The notes beneath the pieces were generated by a model that saw only the letters and a program-made list of their open reading frames with translations, did not search any database and was not told the origin of the DNA. From NCBI GenBank assembly GCA_964631295.1, contig CAZVXI010000030.1, positions 1-27,186 of the forward strand: 27,186 bases of DNA, read 5' to 3'. Made by a program: the position numbers and the translations under genes. Source of the stretch: CAZVXI01 sp964631295 (GTDB taxonomy: Bacteria; Planctomycetota; Phycisphaerae; Phycisphaerales; SM1A02). Below are positions 21,076 through 27,186 of the stretch, one piece after another (the first letter of the stretch is position 1; each line of letters opens with the position of its first letter).

Positions 21076-22359
21076 TTAGCTGTCGTTGTCGGGGTTGACC
21101 TGCACGATGTCCATCGGGCGATCGTCGGGCAGGGGCATCGTCATCCCCGTCGAGACGGCCCAGATGTTGTCCACGCCCGAGCGGTCCGAGATGAAGTACA
21201 CGTTGCCGTTGCGTGCCCAGACCGGCTGGAAGTTGCTGAACTCGCCGGTGGTGAGGTTCATGCGGCTGCCGCCTTCGGTGTCGATGATCCAGACATCCGA
21301 CTGGTGCGGGCGATCGCCCATCTCGAGCTCCGGATCGACGACTGTCACGAACACGATGCGGCTGCCATCGGGCGACCAACTCGGGTTGATCGTGGCGGCG
21401 TTGGCTGCGGAGACGATCTCGGTTTCGTACTTTGCTTCGCCTCCGACGACATCCACCGTCCACACGCTGTGGTAGCGGCTGCCACGCTGCCTCGCTCGCT
21501 GGAAGAGCAGCTTGGGACGTGCCGGATCCGGGTTCCATTCCGGGAACAGGCCATACACCAGGAAGTTTCGGACGCCAGGGTTGTTGATGTCGACTGTCCA
21601 GATCTCCCAGCGGGCGGACTGCGCATTGAACTTGCAGTACGCGAGGGTGCGGCCGTCGGGCGACCATGTCGGGTGCAGTTCCTGGTCTCGATCACTGGTG
21701 AGTTGGATTGGCCGGCCGCCATCGGCAGACATGAAGTAGATGTTCCAGTCGCCTGCACGATCGGATGCGAACGCGATGCGGCTGCCATCCGGGCTGAAGC
21801 TTGGCATCAGGTCGTGTGCCGGGTCATCGGTGAGTTTGGTGATCGTTGAGCCGGTCGTGCTTTTTCGGTAGAGGTCGGCCGCTTCGCTGTGCATGGTGGA
21901 TGCGAACACGATCTGCGTGCCCTCGCGGTTCACATGCGGGTCGAAGATGGCGCCCTCGGTCGCGTTGGTGATGCGGAAGAGGTTGTCCGCACCGTCGGAC
22001 GGCCGTTCGAGCGTGTGTGAGGTGTTGCTGACCAGTTCGCCGAACGCGCTGATGACCGATGTATTGGGCCGATCGAGCGTGTCATCGCTGGCGCGTGTGA
22101 AACGGATCGAATCCGGGTTGTTGTATGGAGCCTCGTTGAGATCAACCCGCGCTGATGGTTCGGGCGTGCCGGGCGTGGGATCCACGGTCATCGCGTCATT
22201 GAGTTCGATGCGGGCGGGCATGGTTTCGACGGGCTGCTGATACACCATCGGGCCGGCCGGGTGGGACCGGTTGTTGGTCGTGCAGCCGGCGTTGAGCAGC
22301 AGGGCGGGTGTCATCGCAACGGCGAGCAGCGTGACACGGGAGGGGAAAACAGGGTTCAT
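21076..22359 (-). CDS. TolB-like beta-propeller lipoprotein (PD40 repeats)
   Basis: A 427-residue exported protein. The N-terminal signal ends in LLNAGC (C26 as probable lipid attachment; Asn at -3 is not ideal). Residues 30-120 are low complexity and probably disordered. From about residue 125 the protein carries WD40-like PD40 repeats: PSFSPDGSRIAFASDRAGDWNIYF, PTWSPDGRTLAY, PSWSPDGSRIVFVT and PVWARNGNVYFISDRSGVDNIW, the core of TolB C-terminal propellers. No TolB N-terminal domain is evident and no tolA/pal genes are near, so it is TolB-like rather than true TolB. It may bind a partner or glycan at the envelope. AGGGA lies 9 nt before the ATG. It heads a possible operon with the second lipoprotein, the 94-residue protein and xerC. 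Confidence 0.87.
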   Translation of the reverse strand: MNPVFPSRVTLLAVAMTPALLLNAGCTTNNRSHPAGPMVYQQPVETMPARIELNDAMTVDPTPGTPEPSARVDLNEAPYNNPDSIRFTRASDDTLDRPNTSVISAFGELVSNTSHTLERPSDGADNLFRITNATEGAIFDPHVNREGTQIVFASTMHSEAADLYRKSTTGSTITKLTDDPAHDLMPSFSPDGSRIAFASDRAGDWNIYFMSADGGRPIQLTSDRDQELHPTWSPDGRTLAYCKFNAQSARWEIWTVDINNPGVRNFLVYGLFPEWNPDPARPKLLFQRARQRGSRYHSVWTVDVVGGEAKYETEIVSAANAATINPSWSPDGSRIVFVTVVDPELEMGDRPHQSDVWIIDTEGGSRMNLTTGEFSNFQPVWARNGNVYFISDRSGVDNIWAVSTGMTMPLPDDRPMDIVQVNPDNDS

Positions 22360-22486
22360 GGCGAGCGCGTCCCTTGCGCGGGCGGTTGATGGAGTTCGGC
22401 GGCACGATGCATCGAGCTGGCTCGATCAGACATCGAACTGCCGATCGCCGTCGGGCTCCGCCGAGCAGCGTCCGTTTGACCGGCCG

Positions 22487-22497
22487 GGAGTGACTCC
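22487..22497. repeat. Perfect palindrome GGAGTGACTCC
   Basis: Five-base arms around a central G, overlapped by flanking GTTTGA/TCAAAC arms. A possible operator for the TolB-like unit, supported only by symmetry. Confidence 0.35.
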
Positions 22498-22507
22498 GTT
22501 CAAACCC

Positions 22508-22521
22508 GCGGGAAAACCCGC
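22508..22521. repeat. Small hairpin GCGGG-AAAA-CCCGC
   Basis: A perfect 5-bp stem with a 4-nt loop, 138 nt upstream of the TolB-like start. No T-run follows either arm, so it does not look like an intrinsic terminator. Confidence 0.35.
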
Positions 22522-22544
22522 CTCGGGCCGGCAACGACAGGGCT

Positions 22545-22628
22545 TTATCGGACGAATCCGACCGGCTGCTTGACCGCAGCGAGGTCCGGGTGAACGTCCG
22601 GCCGGCTGTTATCGGTTGAATGCGGACC
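22545..22628. repeat. Imperfect direct repeat TTATCGG..GAAT..CG
   Basis: The segments 22545-22563 and 22609-22628 share TTATCGG, then GAAT, then CG and ACC in the same order, with one extra base in the second. They start 64 bp apart. Similarity is about three quarters by eye, so it may be chance in GC-rich sequence. Confidence 0.25.
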
Positions 22629-22696
22629 TTGCGTGAGCGGATGTGGTGGAAATCTGCCCGGAGCGCAAATGTGATCGGACGTTGCTGCAGGGCACC

Positions 22697-23809
22697 TCAG
22701 TGCGCATCGGTGTTGGCCGGGTCGTCTGTGGCCGGTTCTTCGATGTGCTCTGCACCGTCGCGGAGATGGATGGCCTGTTCGGTGACGTAGTCGTAGATTG
22801 ATGCGAGCAGGCCGACGAGCGGGAACTTGCCTTCCAGCGGCGATGGGCCGAGCCGACGCAGTAGCGCGTGCGGGGCGTATTCGAGTTTCGGCCGATGGCG
22901 CAAGGCGGCGATGTTCTCATCGTGCCCCCAGAATGCATCAACACATTCTTCGAGCGGAAGTTCAATCGCGCTGCCCTGCGGCATGACCGGCTCGCCGTGC
23001 ACGGGTGTCTCGGCGCGGTCGGAAGTGGCTTCGCGATGCGACCGCAGCCGATCGAGCAGTTGCTGGACAGTCAGGCCGCGCAGTTGAATCAGCAGCAGGG
23101 GATCATTGCGCAGGCGTTCTGCGAGGACATATGCTGCGCACGCGCCGTGTTCATCGGGTGCATCCTCGATTCGATTGGAACGCGTTGACCTGCCGACAAC
23201 CTCAGGGACGCGCTGTGCGACATCGATCTTTTCGACCGCATCAAAGTTGATCGGCACATTCGCGCGGTTGGCGACGGCGGGGAGTGTTTCAGGCAGTTCG
23301 CCCGCGAGCAGCGTGGCAGTGATGATTGCCTCGCCCGCCATCGCAGAGACGAGTTTGTTCCAGATTTTGTCTGGCAGGGCGGGCAGGCTGAGCACGATTC
23401 GTCGAGGCCGGGGCTCGAACCCCTGTACCTGCGCGTCCACGGCTCCGGGCCGGACATGAAGCGAGACGACTTGGCCGAGTTGCGCGAATCGCCAGCCGTC
23501 GATACGCGCTTCGCTTGAGAAACTGCGGTCAATCAGATCAATCCATGATCGAACCAGGTCGGTCCACACGCCCGATTCTGCGACGAGTGTCGTCGGGTCG
23601 CTGGCTTCCACGCCGAGGCCGCGACGGACGCGCCTTGGCTGGTCGGCGTTGCGTTGGTCGCGCGCGAACGGTTGTCGTTTGCGATGCCTCGCCAGCCGAT
23701 CAGCCGCCTGCGATGACGGGGGAGGTGATGTCGACGACGATGGTGCTGATGGCTCTGGCTGCGGGTTGTTGCTGTTGCCGCTTTGGTTCTCGTTCTCGTT
23801 CGCGTTCAT
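22697..23809 (-). CDS. SWIM-domain-like partner protein of SNF2 helicase, zinc ligands degenerate
   Basis: A 370-residue protein whose layout matches the SWIM zinc-finger proteins usually encoded beside bacterial SNF2 helicases. The first 60 residues are polar and low-complexity. SLHVRPGAVDAQVQGFEPRPRRIVL (118-140) and LAERLRNDPLLLIQLRG (229-245) match that family's conserved blocks. Normally a CxCxD...CKHxAA zinc motif lies between them. Here the region 200-226 has no CxC, and the CxH position appears as D219-E220-H221, so only His may remain; the protein has just two cysteines (C224, C289). It is therefore a SWIM-like protein that has probably lost zinc binding. GGAG lies 8 nt before the ATG. 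It overlaps the SNF2 gene by 4 nt as ATGA, showing coupling. Its role is likely DNA or helicase binding. Confidence 0.8.
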   Translation of the reverse strand: MNANENENQSGNSNNPQPEPSAPSSSTSPPPSSQAADRLARHRKRQPFARDQRNADQPRRVRRGLGVEASDPTTLVAESGVWTDLVRSWIDLIDRSFSSEARIDGWRFAQLGQVVSLHVRPGAVDAQVQGFEPRPRRIVLSLPALPDKIWNKLVSAMAGEAIITATLLAGELPETLPAVANRANVPINFDAVEKIDVAQRVPEVVGRSTRSNRIEDAPDEHGACAAYVLAERLRNDPLLLIQLRGLTVQQLLDRLRSHREATSDRAETPVHGEPVMPQGSAIELPLEECVDAFWGHDENIAALRHRPKLEYAPHALLRRLGPSPLEGKFPLVGLLASIYDYVTEQAIHLRDGAEHIEEPATDDPANTDAH

Positions 23810-26800
23810 CCATCACTCTCCAGTGCGCTGCCACGCAATGTGAGCATCTCCTTGAGTTGTTGTGTGCTCAGTTCGGTGAGCCAGTTTTCGCCAGAGCCGA
23901 TGATGTTCTCCGCGAGTTCGGATTTCTGTTCGAGCATCTGGTCGATCCGCTCTTCGAGTGTTCCCGTGCAGACAAACTTGTGTACCTGGACGTTGCGTGT
24001 CTGGCCGATGCGGAATGCGCGGTCGGTCGCCTGCTTCTCCACTGCCGGGTTCCACCAGCGGTCGAAGTGGAACACATGGTTTGCTGCGGTGAGGTTGAGG
24101 CCGATGCCGCCGGCCTTGAGTGAGAGCACGAAGACCGGTGCGCCTGCTCTTTCAGTCTGGAAGCGTTCGACGAGTTGATGCCGGCGCTTGACAGGTGTGC
24201 CACCATGCATGAACAATGCTTCGCGATCGAGATGTTGCTGAACCATGGCGACGAGCAAGTGGCCCATCTCGCGGAACTGCGTGAACACGAGTGCTTTGTC
24301 TCCGGTGGCGACAATCTCTTCGAGCATCGTCATGATGCGTGACGCTTTGCCGGATCGCTCCGGGCGGACGACGCCATCACTGGAAGCTGCGCCGGTATCG
24401 CGTTCTTTGAGATAGTGTGCCGGGTGATTGCAGATTTGCTTGAGTTTGACAAGCGAAGCAAGAACAAGCCCGCGCCGCTGAATGCCTTCCGACTGATCGA
24501 CGCGATGCATCATATCGGAGACGACCTGCTGGTAGAGCGATGCCTGCTCCGGCGTGAGCGTTGCATACTCGCGCGTTTCGACAAGGTCGGGCAGGTCCTG
24601 GATAACAGTCGGGTCGGTCTTGAGTCTGCGGAGCACGAAAGGTTGCACGAGTTCGCGCAGGCGTTCTGCCTGAACATCATCACGGTGCCGCTCGATCGGA
24701 ACGGCAAATCGCCTGCGGAAATCGCCCGATGAGCCCAGGTGCCCCGGATTGCCGAACTCCATGATCGACCAGAGTTCTGTGAGGCGGTTTTCGAGAGGCG
24801 TCCCAGTGAGCGCGATCCTGCGCGACGTCTGCATGGCGCGAATGGCTGCGGTCTGCTTGGTTGGCGGGTTCTTGATGTACTGGGCTTCATCCAGCACGAC
24901 GCGGTGCCAGGGCATGTCGGTAAGCGTCTCGCGGTCGCGGCTCACCAGCCCGTAGGTTGTGATGATCACATCATGCTGGCGGGCGAGCGGCTCGAAGTCA
25001 TCGCCGGATGGGCGGTCGGGTCCGTGATGAATGAGCACGCTCAGTGATGGCGCGAAGCGGTCGAGTTCACGACTCCAGTTCACGATCAGCGAGGTTGGCA
25101 CGACGATGAGTGTGGGGCCGATGAGCGTTTCATCTGAGGTAGTCTCGCGCTCGTGCAGCAGCAGTGCGATGAGTTGAATCGTCTTGCCGAGACCCATGTC
25201 GTCTGCAAGGCACGCACCGAAACCGAACTGGTCGAGGAATGAAAGCCACTGCAGGCCGTTGACTTGATAGGGCCTCAGTTCACCGTGGAAGCCATCGGGC
25301 TCGGTGATTGCAGGCATTTTTGCGAGGTCGGCTGATGCATCAAGCACATCGCGTACCCAGCCGCTTGCATCCATGCCGAACACTGGCAGATCTGGTGCAT
25401 CGTCGCGTCCGCCGTGCGCGAGGCGGAATGCATCACGAAGTGTTGCTTCGCCCGATGGATTTTCATGCATGAGTCGGACGGCCGCTTCGTAATCTTCGCG
25501 TCGGACTTCAATCCACTGGCCGTGCATACGCACGAGTGGAGCTCGATGCTTGGCGAGTCGTTCGAAGTCGTCGCGGCTGAGCGTGTCGTCGCCGATGGCA
25601 ATCTGCCACTGGAACTCGACGATTGATTCAAGCCCGAGCGCTGTTCTCGTCGTGCTGCCGAGTGTTGCCCCGCCGTCGTTTGTGTCGCGCGCTGGAGCAA
25701 TGTGCAGGCGTGCGCCGAGTCGGCTCGAGCGCCGACCCCACCAGCCTGGGACGATCACATCCACGCCTGACTCAGCGAGCACGGGGCGAACCTCGCTGAG
25801 CATCTGATAGGCCTCAGATGTGTTGAGCACGAGCGATTGCGGGACAGTCTCGCTGAGGGCATCTTCGAGCCTGTTCCAGACACGGGCTGCCCGGGCGAGT
25901 TCTGCAAGGACCAGTTCCTGCAACTCATCAGTCTTCATGCCCGCAAGCAGCGGGTGGGTTGGCTCGCCGCTCCAAAGTTGTTGCACATCGATGAGTTCAT
26001 CGGGTGCATCAGCCGGCCGCAGGTGAAGCGAAAGCGTCCACTGCTCGCTGTCCATGCTGCTGGTTTCGTCGATGATCAGCGGTTCCTCGAGTCGAAGTGC
26101 AAGCCGCATTGCTCGGTCGGTCGCTGCTTCTGAAAGTGCGCCGATCCAGGAACCAACGCCCCGCCGCAAATCCATGCGCTTGTCATGTTCGAGTGAAACC
26201 GAATCTGACTGGTCCAGCAGCCCGGCAAGCCAGGCGACATGCTGGTCTTCTGATGCGTCGCGCCCCGCAGTTGCCGCTGCAAAGTCATCATCTATCAGCG
26301 CCGCACGTGCGGTTGCATCAACGATGCAGGTGAGTGCGTCGTGCAGGATTGTCCAGCCGCGCTCATCAGTGTTGGCATCGTCCAGAACCGAACGAACAAC
26401 CGGAGGCATGGCCGCAAGCATCACCGCAAGTTGTTCCAGCAGTTTCTGATCGTCCAGCCAGGGATACCACACTGCTCGTGTCCGCTCCGCACCGACGATC
26501 AGCGATGGAACAAATCGCTGCTGAACAAGCAACTCGAGAGCGAACCGTGCGATCGACATCCAGTAGCGCGTGTCGTGGTCGAAGTGCAGCCCGTCGGTCG
26601 GGTCAGCATCTTCCAGTTCCAGCAGCACGCGGGCTGCGACATCCGGGGGTACTTCAATCGTGTCGATCGTTGTGCGCTTCAACTCGACATCACGCGAGAA
26701 CTCAACATCACCGATGCTTGCTGCGAGCCAGTCACTCGGACGCGGGCCGTCATCGTCCCACGGCAGACGCAGTGCGATTGATGACGCCTCGCAACGTGCA

Positions 26801-27042
26801 AGCGTGCCGGGGTCCAGGCAGCCGTGCTTCGCGAGTGCTTCCCGCAGCGAGGCTGCCGGAATCGCAAGCGTGTGCGTGTCGCCGTCAACCACGGTGCGCG
26901 GCGGGACGAGTGTCGCGGTGCCCGCTGATCCTTCATCAGCCGCGTGCGCAGCCTTCGTGGGCGTGCGATCGAGAAACAAGGAAGCCGATTCAGCCCAGAG
27001 GTGGACCGCCCGGTTCGACCAGATCGTGTGCAGAACGAGCAT
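23806..27042 (-). CDS. SNF2-family DEAD/DEAH-box helicase with N-terminal SNF2-associated domain
   Basis: A 1078-residue ATP-dependent DNA translocase. The first half (to about residue 570) is the SNF2-associated region common in bacterial members, including LPVFGMDASGWV and the HGQWIEVRREDYE segment. The motor follows: Walker A DDMGLGKT with K620/T621, motif II DEAQ at 718-721, LTGTPLENRLTELWSIMEF, then the helicase C-terminal lobe with ALVFTQF, LKAGGIGLNLTAANHVFHFDRWWNPAVE and QATDRAFRIGQ at 1004-1014 as motif VI. All motor motifs are intact, so the protein should be active. It moves on double-stranded DNA to remodel nucleoprotein; the target is unknown. The start at 27042 has only a weak GGA. 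It lies 58 nt downstream of tRNA-Lys on the same strand and overlaps the SWIM-like gene. Confidence 0.95.
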   Translation of the reverse strand: MLVLHTIWSNRAVHLWAESASLFLDRTPTKAAHAADEGSAGTATLVPPRTVVDGDTHTLAIPAASLREALAKHGCLDPGTLARCEASSIALRLPWDDDGPRPSDWLAASIGDVEFSRDVELKRTTIDTIEVPPDVAARVLLELEDADPTDGLHFDHDTRYWMSIARFALELLVQQRFVPSLIVGAERTRAVWYPWLDDQKLLEQLAVMLAAMPPVVRSVLDDANTDERGWTILHDALTCIVDATARAALIDDDFAAATAGRDASEDQHVAWLAGLLDQSDSVSLEHDKRMDLRRGVGSWIGALSEAATDRAMRLALRLEEPLIIDETSSMDSEQWTLSLHLRPADAPDELIDVQQLWSGEPTHPLLAGMKTDELQELVLAELARAARVWNRLEDALSETVPQSLVLNTSEAYQMLSEVRPVLAESGVDVIVPGWWGRRSSRLGARLHIAPARDTNDGGATLGSTTRTALGLESIVEFQWQIAIGDDTLSRDDFERLAKHRAPLVRMHGQWIEVRREDYEAAVRLMHENPSGEATLRDAFRLAHGGRDDAPDLPVFGMDASGWVRDVLDASADLAKMPAITEPDGFHGELRPYQVNGLQWLSFLDQFGFGACLADDMGLGKTIQLIALLLHERETTSDETLIGPTLIVVPTSLIVNWSRELDRFAPSLSVLIHHGPDRPSGDDFEPLARQHDVIITTYGLVSRDRETLTDMPWHRVVLDEAQYIKNPPTKQTAAIRAMQTSRRIALTGTPLENRLTELWSIMEFGNPGHLGSSGDFRRRFAVPIERHRDDVQAERLRELVQPFVLRRLKTDPTVIQDLPDLVETREYATLTPEQASLYQQVVSDMMHRVDQSEGIQRRGLVLASLVKLKQICNHPAHYLKERDTGAASSDGVVRPERSGKASRIMTMLEEIVATGDKALVFTQFREMGHLLVAMVQQHLDREALFMHGGTPVKRRHQLVERFQTERAGAPVFVLSLKAGGIGLNLTAANHVFHFDRWWNPAVEKQATDRAFRIGQTRNVQVHKFVCTGTLEERIDQMLEQKSELAENIIGSGENWLTELSTQQLKEMLTLRGSALESDG

Positions 27043-27100
27043 GAAATTCCATCGAGGAGATTCGAATCCCGCCCCCCGGTTTCCCGCCCGGCAGGGCCAA

Positions 27101-27173
27101 TGATCGCGCTGGGACTCGAACCCAGGACCTACCGCTTAAAAGGCGGTTGCTCTACCAACTGAGCTACGCGATC
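27101..27173 (-). tRNA. tRNA-Lys (anticodon UUU)
   Basis: A complete 73-nt cloverleaf on the minus strand. The acceptor stem GATCGCG pairs with CGCGATC, with discriminator A. The D-arm is GCTC-AGTTGGTA-GAGC, the anticodon arm ACCGC-CTTTTAA-GCGGT with anticodon TTT, the variable loop AGGTC, and the T-arm CTGGG-TTCGAGT-CCCAG. The 3' CCA is not encoded (TTG follows). It lies 58 nt upstream of the SNF2 gene start in the same direction. Confidence 0.97.
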
Positions 27174-27186
27174 CCGAATCGGGGAT

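Larger units (their letters stand above)
22360..22696. other. 337-bp intergenic region upstream of the TolB-like gene
   Basis: It lies between the SWIM-like gene and the TolB-like gene, both leftward, and should hold a terminator and a promoter. No gene is convincing in it. It is unusually rich in small symmetries: a perfect palindrome GGAGTGACTCC at 22487-22497, a hairpin GCGGG-AAAA-CCCGC at 22508-22521, GTTTGA (22474-22479) paired with TCAAAC (22500-22505), and an imperfect direct repeat of TTATCGG...GAAT. No strong sigma-70 promoter or T-rich terminator stands out. Confidence 0.55.

Noticed and set aside
22697..27042. SNF2/SWIM pair as part of a DISARM-like or other defence island
   Set aside because: No methyltransferase, DUF1998, phospholipase D or nuclease gene accompanies it, and SNF2/SWIM pairs are common as ordinary chromosomal genes.
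27060..27075. Possible second tRNA T-arm (GATTCGAATC) beside tRNA-Lys
   Set aside because: The base expected as G before TTCGAAT is A and the stem does not pair. It is a chance palindrome in the SNF2 leader.

Overview
This window is a stretch of GC-rich bacterial chromosome with tightly packed genes on both strands. Every complete gene looks intact, and there is no insertion sequence, prophage, CRISPR array or rRNA. The best guess at the source is a planctomycete, probably of the class Phycisphaerae. The clues are a four-cysteine zinc ribbon of the CxxCG...CPECG type on a small membrane protein, an Nramp-like transporter of the divergent type, an FG-GAP/UnbV protein, an SNF2 + SWIM-like gene pair, and many short lineage-specific lipoproteins. 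This assignment is an inference from gene content, not from a marker gene.

Layout, left to right. (1) 1-1508, minus: an FG-GAP/UnbV repeat protein followed by the beginning of a DUF3052 gene that runs off the left edge. (2) 1585-2838, plus: DNA polymerase IV, divergent from the first unit. (3) 2866-4687, minus: a c'-type cytochrome lipoprotein with its own promoter candidate, then the divergent Nramp-like transporter. (4) 4898-6975, minus: a DegT-family PLP aminotransferase overlapping a PlsC-type acyltransferase by 4 nt. (5) 7312-8319, minus: Ahr-like zinc aldehyde reductase. (6) 8568-12274, plus: a three-gene unit of SDR/DUF2867 protein, DpsA-type ferritin and FeS-BCP photolyase, which reads as a DNA-protection and repair module. 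(7) 12329-15014, minus: a Tat-exported aspartylglucosaminidase-family hydrolase and soluble transhydrogenase SthA. (8) 15123-17050, minus: RluA pseudouridine synthase overlapping a GT4 glycosyltransferase. (9) 17099-18402, plus: zinc-ribbon membrane protein and an acidic protein of unknown function. (10) 18424-22359, minus: a possible operon of TolB-like lipoprotein, second lipoprotein, 94-residue protein and XerC-type recombinase, ending in a 14-bp hairpin, then a small ribbon-helix-helix-like gene with its own promoter candidate. (11) 22697-27173, minus: tRNA-Lys(UUU), a SNF2-family helicase and an overlapping SWIM-like partner that has lost most of its zinc ligands.

Most genes are housekeeping or lineage-typical. 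The items most worth a second look are the SDR/Dps/photolyase unit, the SNF2 partner with a degenerate SWIM motif, the Nramp homologue lacking the canonical metal-site residues, the XerC with a roughly 45-residue linker insertion next to a (AGTC)4 repeat, and a tiny RHH-like protein with a CxxC tail. I see no clear evidence of a wholly new defence or mobile system here. Gene boundaries were read by eye from codons, Shine-Dalgarno sites and family motifs; no database search was run.
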